A stretch of DNA of 64,000 nucleotides from a virus, in the IMG/VR virus record IMGVR_UViG_3300028829_007756, positions 1-64,000 of that record; one strand, given 5' to 3'. This document shows positions 25,848-33,750 of this stretch, piece after piece. Numbering within the stretch: the stretch's first letter is position 1; each line of letters starts with the position of its first letter. Position numbers and translations under genes: made by a program. Below the pieces are notes generated by a model, which searched no databases, was not told the DNA's origin, and saw only the letters and a list, made by a program, of their open reading frames with translations.

Positions 25848-25862
25848 GAATAGTCGTGTAAT
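25848..25862 (+). promoter_or_regulatory. Shared RNR upstream motif, copy before nrdA
   Basis: GAATAGTCGTGTAAT matches GAATGGTCGTATAAT at 31124-31138, upstream of nrdB, at 13 of 15 positions. The last six bases form a -10-like box (TGTAAT here, TATAAT in the other). It ends 26 bases before the nrdA start. Co-regulation of the two subunit genes is inferred. Confidence 0.5.
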
Positions 25863-25888
25863 AAAAAGAATCCCCCCCTAATCATTTT

Positions 25889-28324
25889 ATGGAAATAAAA
25901 GTAAAGAAAAGAAACGGAAGGTTAGAAGACTTTAAAGTAGAAAAGATAAATGCAATATCCGAAAGAGCGTGTGAAGACATTGATAATGTTTCTGCAAGTG
26001 AGGTCGTACTTGATGCCCAGTTACAACTTTACGATAAAATTACTACTTCTGAAATAGACAAGGCTTTAATCCTTAGTTCTAGAGAAAAAATACAAAAAGA
26101 ACCAAACTATAGTTTTGTAGCGTCTAGGCTTCTTTTAAATACGGCCTATAAAGAGGTGTTTAAAGAAGGGGTCGATTCTGATACTTTCAAATTACAATAT
26201 AGGAAAAGTTTCATACAAAATATTAAAAAACTATCCAAGGTGGGTAGAGTTAATGCTAAGCTTTTGGATTTCGACTTAGTAAAACTTTCTGAATCCTTAA
26301 AAATAAGGAGAGATTTAAATTTTAAATATTTAGGCATACAAATTTTAACTGATAGATACTTCATTAGGCACGAAGATAAAATCATGGAAGCTCCTCAAAG
26401 TTTCTGGATGAGGGTCGCTATGGGTCTAGCAATAAATGAAGAAAATAAAAATGAAAAAGCTATAGAGTTCTATAATCTTTTTAGTCAATTTTTATACACA
26501 CCTTCCACTCCTACTCTTTTTAACAGTGGCACAGTTCGATCTCAGTTAAGCTCATGCTATTTAAATACTTTTGATGATAGTATAGATGGAATTTTTGATG
26601 GAGCTTGGCAAGAGGCAAGAAAGTCAAAATATGCTGGAGGGCTTGGGCTTGATGTTACGCCTTTTAGGTCTACAGGCTCCTTCATAGAAGGCACTAATGG
26701 TATCTCAAGTGGTCTTGTGCCTTGGTTGAAGATATATAATGATCTATTAGTTGCAGTCAATCAAGGCGGAAAGCGTCCAGGTGCAGGATGTGCATATCTT
26801 GAGCCTTGGCACTTAGATTATGAAGATTTCCTAAACTTAAGAAGGAATACAGGGGATGATCGTTTACGATGTCATGACATGAATACAGCTTCATGGATAC
26901 CAGATGAGTTTATGCGTAGAGTTAAGAACGAAGAAGATTGGTATTTCTTTGATCCAGGCGAGATGGTTTATGAAGACGGAAAGACTCTTCACGATTATTT
27001 TGGTAAAGATTTTGATGATAGATATGAAGATGCATGTCGAGCTGCAGAATATGGCCACATCAAAAACTTCAGAAAAATCCCTGCCAAAGAGCTCTGGAAA
27101 AAAATGCTGAAAGTGCTTTTTGAGACTTCTCACCCATGGAATACTTTTAAAGATCCATGCAACATTCGTTACACAAATCAGCATGAAGGTACTGTCAGAA
27201 GCTCTAATCTTTGCACAGAAATTACTCTGCACACTAAAGCCTCAAAATACAAAGAAGGGGAAAAGGTTGAGCATGGAGAAACCGCAGTCTGTAATTTAGG
27301 CTCTATTAATTTATTAAATCATTTAAAAGAAAACAACTCTATAGATTTTCAGAAATTAAAATCAACTATACATACCGCTATACGTATATTAGATAATGTT
27401 ATAGATTTAAATTTTTATCCAACTAAAGAGTCTAGTAATTCTAATTTAAGAAATAGGCCAATAGGCCTAGGAATGATGGCTATTCATGATGTTCTACACA
27501 AAATGAACATAAAAATAGATAGCGATGAAGCCGTAGCTTTTAACGATAATTTGTTTGAATTTTATTCTTGCAATGCAATCCTTGCCAGCTCTATTCTTGC
27601 AAAAGAAAAAGGATCTTATGAAACTTACAGTGGCTCTCTTTGGAGCAAGGGGGTGTTCCCTTTAGATTCATATAATAACTTAATGCTGTATAGGGGTAAT
27701 AACACAAAGTCAACAGAAAACCTTAAAGAATGGGGTCGAGTCAGAGATCATGTTCGTCAATTTGGCATGAGGAACTCTAATGTTATGGCTATAGCTCCAA
27801 CGGCTACTATAGGATACATAAACGGTGTAGAGCAAAGTATTGAACCAAATTTTTCAGTATTATTTGTTTACGAAAATAAGAGTGGTAATTTTTATATAAC
27901 CAATCCTCATTTCATTAAAGATATGAAGGATAGGGGTTTATGGAATGCAGAAATAGCTAATTTTATTAAAACTATAGATGGCGATTTATCCCTTGCAAAT
28001 GGAGATATACCTCAAGATATAAAAGAAAAATATAAAACCGCTTTTGACAGAGACATGATGAGTTTAATAGATTCTAATTCTGCACGTCAGAAATGGATCG
28101 ATCAAGCTGTAAGTTTTAATCTTTACAACAAAGGGACTTCACTAAAATACTTAAATGATATCTATATGAAATGTTGGGAGTGTGGTTTAAAAACCACCTA
28201 TTATTTAAGAAATAGAGCTGCAAGTAAAATTGAAAAGTCTGCCAGTTCGGACACTTCATCTACTGAAACTTCGTGCAGTATTGAAGCCATGAAAAATGGA
28301 GAGGTTTGTGAATCCTGTCAGTAA
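25889..28324 (+). CDS. nrdA: Class I ribonucleotide reductase large subunit
   Basis: The enzyme reduces ribonucleoside diphosphates to deoxy forms. Residues 1-90 form an ATP-cone (KVKKRNGRLEDFKVEKI), so allosteric activity control is likely. The catalytic domain has LSSCYLN near residue 217, NLCTEI near 440 (radical cysteine region) and APTATIGYI with the C-terminal half-barrel. The C-terminus ends in CESCQ, the redox pair that regenerates the active-site disulfide. Length (811) is normal. The gene is followed by an overlapping Nudix gene; nrdB comes 2.8 kb later, after an insert of structural genes. Confidence 0.96.
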   Translation: MEIKVKKRNGRLEDFKVEKINAISERACEDIDNVSASEVVLDAQLQLYDKITTSEIDKALILSSREKIQKEPNYSFVASRLLLNTAYKEVFKEGVDSDTFKLQYRKSFIQNIKKLSKVGRVNAKLLDFDLVKLSESLKIRRDLNFKYLGIQILTDRYFIRHEDKIMEAPQSFWMRVAMGLAINEENKNEKAIEFYNLFSQFLYTPSTPTLFNSGTVRSQLSSCYLNTFDDSIDGIFDGAWQEARKSKYAGGLGLDVTPFRSTGSFIEGTNGISSGLVPWLKIYNDLLVAVNQGGKRPGAGCAYLEPWHLDYEDFLNLRRNTGDDRLRCHDMNTASWIPDEFMRRVKNEEDWYFFDPGEMVYEDGKTLHDYFGKDFDDRYEDACRAAEYGHIKNFRKIPAKELWKKMLKVLFETSHPWNTFKDPCNIRYTNQHEGTVRSSNLCTEITLHTKASKYKEGEKVEHGETAVCNLGSINLLNHLKENNSIDFQKLKSTIHTAIRILDNVIDLNFYPTKESSNSNLRNRPIGLGMMAIHDVLHKMNIKIDSDEAVAFNDNLFEFYSCNAILASSILAKEKGSYETYSGSLWSKGVFPLDSYNNLMLYRGNNTKSTENLKEWGRVRDHVRQFGMRNSNVMAIAPTATIGYINGVEQSIEPNFSVLFVYENKSGNFYITNPHFIKDMKDRGLWNAEIANFIKTIDGDLSLANGDIPQDIKEKYKTAFDRDMMSLIDSNSARQKWIDQAVSFNLYNKGTSLKYLNDIYMKCWECGLKTTYYLRNRAASKIEKSASSDTSSTETSCSIEAMKNGEVCESCQ

Positions 28325-28763
28325 AGCTTCTGGAGTAACATTAGTAGTTGGTAATGAAATATTGCTAGCTAAAAGATGCGAATTATGGAATGGAGAACCA
28401 GTGCCTTTAGCTGGCTATTGGAGTATTTTTGGCGGAGCTATTGAAAAAGGGGAGAGTGCCATGTCCTGTAGCATTAGAGAGATGAAAGAAGAAACTGGAG
28501 TTGATATAGAAATATCTGACCTTTCTTACATACGAGATATCTTTAATGATCATAGCGATGGTCATACAACTCAGTTTACTGTATATTTTTCTAAAAATAA
28601 AAGTAAACCTGTTATTGTTTTAAATGACGAGCATACTGAATTCAAATGGTTTGACATTAATGATATAGAGAATTTTCCATATAAAATTATGGACGATTTA
28701 AAAGACTGTATAATTAGATATAGATGTTACCTAAAGGATCTTAAAACTAAATATGGATTATAA
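28296..28763 (+). CDS. Nudix hydrolase
   Basis: The Nudix box is complete: GGAIEKGES followed by REMKEETGVDI, matching GX5EX7REUXEEXGU. These enzymes hydrolyse nucleoside diphosphates linked to another moiety, for example nucleotide sugars or oxidised dNTPs. It overlaps the end of nrdA by 29 bases. An alternative GTG start at 28308 has GGAG six bases upstream and would shorten it by four residues. Coupling to nrdA suggests nucleotide-pool cleaning, but GDP-mannose-type substrates cannot be ruled out given the glycan cluster. Confidence 0.88.
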   Translation: MERFVNPVSKASGVTLVVGNEILLAKRCELWNGEPVPLAGYWSIFGGAIEKGESAMSCSIREMKEETGVDIEISDLSYIRDIFNDHSDGHTTQFTVYFSKNKSKPVIVLNDEHTEFKWFDINDIENFPYKIMDDLKDCIIRYRCYLKDLKTKYGL

Positions 28764-28793
28764 TTTTATTGAAAAAGCTTTTTTTAAATTTAT

Positions 28794-28801
28794 TATAAAT
28801 A
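28794..28801 (+). promoter_or_regulatory. T4-type late promoter match TATAAATA
   Basis: TATAAATA is the exact consensus -10 of T4 late promoters. It lies 22 bases before a small gene that opens a short structural/holin-like group (28823-30510). It fits the presence of a sigma-like gene at 3897. Other structural genes here lack the motif upstream, and chance matches are common in AT-rich DNA. Confidence 0.4.
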
Positions 28802-28822
28802 AAAACTAACCCAAAAAATATC

Positions 28823-29014
28823 ATGATTCAATTCTATAATGTAAAAAAGAAGACAAAAGTCGAAATTTCAGAAGATAAAGTGGAAAAGAAAACCTACGAA
28901 AAAGTTTCCAAAGCTGGAAAGACTACAATTAGATATGCCCTCGCTGCAGTAGATGAAGATGGCACAAAATTAACTAAATTTTGCAGTAAAGATGTCTACG
29001 ACAGCCTTGGCTAA
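28823..29014 (+). CDS. Small conserved phage-type protein, 63 aa
   Basis: MIQFYNVKKKTKVEI and DEDGTKLTKFCSKDVYDSL match the pattern of a small protein seen in T4-like marine phages, whose function is not known. That recollection is from memory and needs a search. It is basic and probably forms a small beta-rich domain. The stop overlaps the next start (TAATG), coupling it to the membrane protein gene. The TATAAATA element upstream suggests late expression. Confidence 0.6.
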   Translation: MIQFYNVKKKTKVEISEDKVEKKTYEKVSKAGKTTIRYALAAVDEDGTKLTKFCSKDVYDSLG

Positions 29015-29448
29015 TGGGCCCAATTTTAAATACTATATTGGGTGCGGGAATTAAACTCGCATGCAATTTAATAAACTCTTGGTTGGAGCAAAAAAGGCAA
29101 GACCAAATGATGCTTGCCGCAAGAGATAGTGCAACTCTTGAAGCTCTAATTAAAAATCAAGAAGTTCAAGCTAGTGATCCTTTTGTTAAAACCACAAGGA
29201 GAATATTGTTTATGTCTATCACATTTACAATGTGCTACCTTATGATTTATTATGCTCACAATCCCACAATCACTTATGATATAATTGTTCCTAAAGGTGA
29301 TGGAGCAAAGTGGGGATTTTTTAGCTGGATATTTGGAGGTAAGGAATGGGAGGTTGTTACTCTCAGTGGTGGTTTAATGCTTAGCTCTTTTATAGATTTA
29401 TGTTTTATGGTTGTCGGATTTTACGCTATTCCTAGCAAGAGGAGATGA
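29014..29448 (+). CDS. Holin-like membrane protein
   Basis: The protein of 144 residues begins with a short hydrophobic segment (GPILNTILGAGIKLACNLI), then a charged helix with EALIKNQEVQASDPFVKTTR. Two clear membrane helices follow: around residues 67-83 (ILFMSITFTMCYLMIYY) and around 117-138 (LSGGLMLSSFIDLCFMVVGF). A basic tail KRR follows. Such a layout recalls three-TM holins, so it may form the lysis pore. No endolysin is visible nearby, so holin is only an inference. Confidence 0.5.
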   Translation: MGPILNTILGAGIKLACNLINSWLEQKRQDQMMLAARDSATLEALIKNQEVQASDPFVKTTRRILFMSITFTMCYLMIYYAHNPTITYDIIVPKGDGAKWGFFSWIFGGKEWEVVTLSGGLMLSSFIDLCFMVVGFYAIPSKRR

Positions 29449-29466
29449 TTTTGTGTAATATTTTAC

Positions 29467-30510
29467 ATGAACTTTATTGATTTAAAAAACCAGATCCACC
29501 GTGCAAGTAAGTCTGAATTTATCAGTCAACGCTCTACTTGGGTATCTAATATCAAAACTTTACTCGCTAATGCATCAGAGGCAGACATTGAATACTTCAG
29601 GAATCATGTTGGCAGAGAGTTGTTTAGAAAAGCAAACTTATTTGACGATGCATCTTTTATAAAAGATGATTTTGACTCTGGGTTTCGTCCTAGAATAGTC
29701 GATCCAACCACAGGATTAAATGGAAATATTATTTCGTGGTACGATGGGTCAGACCCTAGTTCTCACGAATTAGATTCGCAAAACAGAGTCATAAAAGCTT
29801 ACGATAAAGCTGGATCTTTTGATTTGTCTAGTAATAAAGGGATAGATAAAGCCCCGACAATTGGCCCCATAAAATTTGATGACGGAACATTTAGAAATAC
29901 TTTCTTTTTTAGAGCAGGTCCCACAGCTGATAATTGCACGTTCAGAAGTTATAATTTTTCTCATGACTTTAGCTTAGATGGTGAATTAAATATGCTCATT
30001 GTCTTACATCATATGAAATCTAATTTAGGAGATAATGACACTCAAGATTTTATTTTTGAAGCTGCTCAAAACAACAAACATGCATCAGGAACCCCTAGGG
30101 TTTTTCTTAGAAAAGGTGGAGAGGATACAACTGCCCCTACCTATAATAACCAAGGGCTTGGGGATGCAATTGGATTCACTGAAGGCGAAGCTGTAATTCA
30201 GTTCGATAACCCAGTTAACTTATTACTAAATTTTCATATAAAAAATAGCGAGCAAGAATCACGAATAAATGGAAAGCAAATTAAACAATCATCCAGAGTC
30301 AATGTTCAAAACATAACAAAAGAATCAGGAGGCGACGGAGGAATTTATTGGGGAAGCAATATGCATGGAGGGCAAACTCTAGAGGGTGGATTTGGAGAAA
30401 TTATATTGTATGATAACTTTGCAGAGGATGGAGAGTTCTTAGAGTCTTATCTTGCTAAAAAGTGGGGCTTCGACATCCCAACACCTAAACATTTTAAAAC
30501 ATTTGTGTAG
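29467..30510 (+). CDS. LamG/ConA-like domain structural protein
   Basis: The first 70 residues are helical. A jelly-roll LamG-type domain then starts with ISWYDGSDPSSHEL, a pattern often found as LDSDDLST-type starts in this family. It ends with GGFGEIILYDNFAEDGEF and SYLAKKWGFDIPTPKHFK, the usual end of this domain. The same domain type occurs in the 901-residue protein at 58956 (GYLAHKWGL near its end). A carbohydrate-binding fibre or baseplate component is likely. Confidence 0.75.
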   Translation: MNFIDLKNQIHRASKSEFISQRSTWVSNIKTLLANASEADIEYFRNHVGRELFRKANLFDDASFIKDDFDSGFRPRIVDPTTGLNGNIISWYDGSDPSSHELDSQNRVIKAYDKAGSFDLSSNKGIDKAPTIGPIKFDDGTFRNTFFFRAGPTADNCTFRSYNFSHDFSLDGELNMLIVLHHMKSNLGDNDTQDFIFEAAQNNKHASGTPRVFLRKGGEDTTAPTYNNQGLGDAIGFTEGEAVIQFDNPVNLLLNFHIKNSEQESRINGKQIKQSSRVNVQNITKESGGDGGIYWGSNMHGGQTLEGGFGEIILYDNFAEDGEFLESYLAKKWGFDIPTPKHFKTFV

Positions 30511-30512
30511 TT

Positions 30513-31103
30513 TTGGACTTTATACTTTTCAGCTTATTAATACTTTCCTCTTTAACATCGGTTGGCTTTTATTTAAAATTTAAAAAAACTTTTATATATT
30601 TAAAAGATATAGAAAATGATAATTTTTTAACCCAAGCTAGATTCAAAGATTTAGAAAAAAATTTAGAGCTAAAAGAAAATCAACATAGACTTAGCATGGA
30701 ATCGTTAAAAGAATCTTTTGAGCATGAAAGAAAATCTATAGAAGAAAAAAAGGTAGAAATACAAACCAAGGAAAAAGGTTTCCAGATTGCTGTGGCAAAG
30801 CTCACCGAAGATCTTGAAGAGCAAAAAGAATTAAAATCTAAAGTTACTTCTCAGAAAAAAAGTAGCGAAGTTAGGTTAGGACATATAGCAGAAACCCTTG
30901 CTCCTTTTCTAGATCAATTTGAATTTGAACCAGAAGAATGTTGCTTCTTGGGAAAGCCAATTGATTACGTGTCCTTTGGGGAAGAAGAAATTACATTTAT
31001 AGAAGTTAAAAGCGGCCAAAGCCAACTAAGCACAAAGCAAAGAAAGATTAGAGATCAAGTCAAAGCTGGAAAAGTTTCTTGGAAAGAAGTGAGAATAAAA
31101 TAA
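30513..31103 (+). CDS. Membrane-anchored Holliday-junction-resolvase-like nuclease
   Basis: The protein starts at TTG. An N-terminal membrane helix (about residues 2-21) is followed by a coiled coil (about 40-120) and a C-terminal nuclease domain. The nuclease part has GKPIDYVSFG (D151) and TFIEVKSGQS (E164 and K166), the PD-(D/E)XK core. The C-terminal pattern KQRKIRDQVKAGKVSWKEVRI, seen around residues 175-195, matches the Endonuc_Holl family. This may be a junction-processing nuclease held at the membrane, or an anti-host nuclease. Using a later ATG would remove the membrane segment. Confidence 0.75.
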   Translation: MDFILFSLLILSSLTSVGFYLKFKKTFIYLKDIENDNFLTQARFKDLEKNLELKENQHRLSMESLKESFEHERKSIEEKKVEIQTKEKGFQIAVAKLTEDLEEQKELKSKVTSQKKSSEVRLGHIAETLAPFLDQFEFEPEECCFLGKPIDYVSFGEEEITFIEVKSGQSQLSTKQRKIRDQVKAGKVSWKEVRIK

Positions 31104-31110
31104 TTTCACC

Positions 31111-31138
31111 TTGAGTAGAACCTGAATGGTCGTATAAT
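31111..31138 (+). promoter_or_regulatory. Sigma-70-type promoter before nrdB
   Basis: TTGAGT (31111-31116) and TATAAT (31133-31138) are separated by 16 bases, close to the consensus. The segment 31124-31138 is also the second copy of the RNR-associated 15-base motif. Transcription would start about 7 bases before the nrdB ATG, leaving almost no leader and no Shine-Dalgarno sequence. This is the best-formed promoter in the window. Confidence 0.6.
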
Positions 31139-31151
31139 CGTTATATAGACT

Positions 31152-32168
31152 ATGAATAAAGAAAAAACTGGAGATATATTAGGGAAAGAACTTGCTGGAG
31201 TGAATCAAATTTTACCCCATAAACATAAATATGTTTGGGATTTATTCCTAAAAAGTTGTGCCAATAATTGGATGCCTACTGAAATATCAATGCAAAATGA
31301 TATAAAACAATGGAAAAATGATGAAATCACAGAAGATGAAAAGTTACTTGTTAAACGCTGTCTCGGATTTTTTGCTGGATCTGAGTCTTTGGTTGGTAAC
31401 AATCTGTTTACTGTGGCCGCTAGATTTATTACGGATCCTGAGTGCGGTCAGTACATCATGCGTCAGGGCTTTGAAGAAAGTCTTCACAATCATACGATAG
31501 TCTATATTTGTGACAGTCTTGATTTAGATGTGAAAGAAGTTTATGAGGCTTATCAGAATATTCCTAGTATAAAAGCTAAAGATGACTTTCTGATGTCTAT
31601 AACTAACGATGTTAATAGACAAGATTTTGTTCATCATACAAAAGAAGGAAAACAAGAGCTTCTTCGTAACTTTTTAACCTACTGGATAGTTTGCGAGGGA
31701 ACTTTTTTCTTTAGTGGTTTTGCAATGCTTCTTGCTTTAGGTAGGCAAAACAAATTACAAGGAATCTCTGATCAAATTAAATATACATTAAGAGACGAAA
31801 CCAATCATATAGCTTTTGGGACTTATGTTATAAATAAAATTATCGAACAAAATCCGTCAATCTGGACTAAAAAAATGCAAGATGAATTTGTTGATCATAT
31901 GAAGAAAGCGGTTGATCTTGAAATTGCCTATGCTCATGATGTGCTTCCTACTGGCATATTAGGTCTTAATGCAGATATGTTTGTTGACTACATGCATTAT
32001 ATTGGCAATCGTAGATTAGAGTCAATTGGTATAGATTTTCGCTTCCCTAGTGATAAAAATCCTTTTCCTTGGTTAGGTGAAGTTGTTGATGTTCAAGCCA
32101 TGGGTAACTTCTTTGAAAGAAGGGTTAGGGAGTACCAACAAGTTGGTTCTCTTGACGATGACTTCTGA
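31152..32168 (+). CDS. nrdB: Ribonucleotide reductase small subunit, class Ic-like
   Basis: The dimetal ligands are visible: E78 in GSESLVGNN (first ligand Glu, not Asp), E109 and H112 in FEESLHNHTIVYICDSL, E182 in VCEGTFFF, and E216 with H219 in RDETNHI. In class Ia proteins the radical Tyr lies four residues after the first His ligand; here that position is Ile 116. The Glu ligand and the missing Tyr are shared with Chlamydia-type class Ic proteins, which use an Mn/Fe cofactor. The C-terminal tail keeps the radical-transfer Tyr (EYQQVGSL). Length (338) is normal. Confidence 0.93.
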   Translation: MNKEKTGDILGKELAGVNQILPHKHKYVWDLFLKSCANNWMPTEISMQNDIKQWKNDEITEDEKLLVKRCLGFFAGSESLVGNNLFTVAARFITDPECGQYIMRQGFEESLHNHTIVYICDSLDLDVKEVYEAYQNIPSIKAKDDFLMSITNDVNRQDFVHHTKEGKQELLRNFLTYWIVCEGTFFFSGFAMLLALGRQNKLQGISDQIKYTLRDETNHIAFGTYVINKIIEQNPSIWTKKMQDEFVDHMKKAVDLEIAYAHDVLPTGILGLNADMFVDYMHYIGNRRLESIGIDFRFPSDKNPFPWLGEVVDVQAMGNFFERRVREYQQVGSLDDDF

Positions 32169-33363
32169 TGTAACAATATTAATTGCATTTTTTAGTACAT
32201 GTAAGTACAGAAAAAATTCTTTTCGTTTCGTAAGAGATTATATAATTAATTGCCGCATACCTTTGGTTGTTTGCGAGCAGACCAATAAAGATAAAAAAAG
32301 CTTTCAAGAAGGTTCTTATAAGCATTTTTACTTAAATATTGATGGTCCATTCAATAAATCAAAACTTTATAATTTTGGAGTTAAAAACATCTTAACTAAA
32401 CACATTTGGTTCTTAGATTCGGATGTCATTCTTGATTTTAGTAAAGTAATACCCAAGTTAAATGATCAAGAATTTGTTAGACCTTTTGGTCCAGTTTATA
32501 TGCTATCAGAGAAGCAGTCTATTTCCTTTAAAAAAGGTTTCCCAATTAACCTCAAAGAAGTAAACGCCGACTCTCATTTCTCAAAGCATTCTTTCATAAT
32601 TAGATCTGATATCTTCCATCGATCAAAAGGTTTTGATGAAAAATTTTCTGGCTGGGGCTGGGAAGATATAGACTTCTCTTACAATAAAATGGATTTTTGT
32701 AAAAAAGAAGTTTTTGATAATGTTTTTGGCTTTCATTTTTTTCATCCTCCAGCTTCTAAATTTAACGAGAGGAATAATTTTTTAAATTATTTACAAAACT
32801 CTGGTAATCGGCCTAAACTTAGTATTTGTTCTTTTCTAGATTCGAATTTTGATTTTGATAATTTTAAAAAAATGCTGTCTTCTAGTGGCGAAATTCATAA
32901 GTCGATAGATTTTTCTATTTTCACAAATTTGGAAAAAGAAAGGGTTCCGATCAAAGAACTTTCCTCTATCCAATCTAAATTTCCATCGGTTAGTCTTTTT
33001 TGGAATGCGTCTAAATTAGAGAGCCTAAAAGATAAAATGAATTCTACTGTTTATATTTCTACAGGTTTATTAGTTTCATATTTTGATAATAGCTTTGTTC
33101 CAGATTATAATTTTTTTCAAAAAGCTCTTTCTTCTACTAGCTCTTTGTTTAATGCAGGCGGATCTCTTTTCATAAGCAGAGATCTTTTTGATTCCGTAAA
33201 TGGTTATGTTGACTTTAAAACCGTTTCTGAATGCAATAAGGACCTTGAGAGCAGGTCATCCGAAATTCTCGAAAACAAATCTTATAATTTTTATTCTAGT
33301 TTTGGGGAAAGAGATGGTTTAGAAGTTTATAATTTTAAAACTAAAAGTTTTTCCCCTCTTTAA
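32158..33363 (+). CDS. GT-A glycosyltransferase with galactosyltransferase-type C-motif
   Basis: The N-terminal half has WFLDSDVILD near residue 82, a DxD-type motif, and GFDEKFSGWGWEDIDF near residue 160, the classic GWGxEDxD segment of galactosyltransferase-like enzymes. The remaining 170 residues show no motif I recognise. The frame is open from 32077, but ATG 32158 is preferred, giving an 11-base overlap with nrdB. It lies outside the main glycan cluster, between nrdB and recA genes. Confidence 0.75.
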   Translation: MTSDVTILIAFFSTCKYRKNSFRFVRDYIINCRIPLVVCEQTNKDKKSFQEGSYKHFYLNIDGPFNKSKLYNFGVKNILTKHIWFLDSDVILDFSKVIPKLNDQEFVRPFGPVYMLSEKQSISFKKGFPINLKEVNADSHFSKHSFIIRSDIFHRSKGFDEKFSGWGWEDIDFSYNKMDFCKKEVFDNVFGFHFFHPPASKFNERNNFLNYLQNSGNRPKLSICSFLDSNFDFDNFKKMLSSSGEIHKSIDFSIFTNLEKERVPIKELSSIQSKFPSVSLFWNASKLESLKDKMNSTVYISTGLLVSYFDNSFVPDYNFFQKALSSTSSLFNAGGSLFISRDLFDSVNGYVDFKTVSECNKDLESRSSEILENKSYNFYSSFGERDGLEVYNFKTKSFSPL

Positions 33364-33402
33364 TCTTGTTTTTATCTTTTTTTGGCTTAGGTTATTTTTG
33401 AA

Positions 33403-33750
33403 TTGAAGCTAAAACAAACAGAAAAGAAAAATATAATAGAATTCTTACTCAATGTCCCGAAAGTCAATAAAAGAGGATTTTGGGCTAGAGAAATAAAACT
33501 TTTGAATGATCTTTTTTCTGAATATCCCAGTTTAGATTTTTGGAAAAAATTAAATTTCCCTGATAAGTACGACTCTTTAAGTTTTTTTAAATCACAATTT
33601 GGAATTAAAAAGTTAAAGAAGAAATTTTTAGAGTATAATTATGTTCCAAAGCAAAATTTAGAAATTAAAATTTATGATAATAAATTTGGAGAGCCTTACA
33701 AAAAAAATAAAAAACAAAAAACTATAAAATCCTTTCTTACAAATGAGTGA
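33403..33750 (+). CDS. Hypothetical basic protein, 115 aa
   Basis: The protein is Lys-rich and starts at TTG 33403, with no internal ATG. WAREIKLLNDLFSEYP and LDFWKKLNF suggest a helical fold. It could be a small DNA-binding or recombination accessory protein, given that it overlaps the recA start by 8 bases, but this is guessed from position alone. Confidence 0.5.
   Translation: MKLKQTEKKNIIEFLLNVPKVNKRGFWAREIKLLNDLFSEYPSLDFWKKLNFPDKYDSLSFFKSQFGIKKLKKKFLEYNYVPKQNLEIKIYDNKFGEPYKKNKKQKTIKSFLTNE

Larger units (their letters stand above)
25762..25888. promoter_or_regulatory. Intergenic region between glycan cluster and nrdA
   Basis: The 127-base gap holds three elements. GAGTAA (25781-25786) and TTACTC (25801-25806) could form a weak hairpin. 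A perfect 9-bp inverted repeat lies at 25816-25846. A TGTAAT -10-like box lies within a 15-base motif at 25848-25862 that recurs before nrdB. A run of seven Cs follows close to the ATG. I infer the end of the glycan transcript and a promoter for the ribonucleotide-reductase genes. Confidence 0.55.

Noticed and set aside
28772-28783. Palindrome AAAAAGCTTTTT followed by Ts, considered as a terminator
   Set aside because: It has no loop and only two G/C pairs, too weak for a hairpin terminator.
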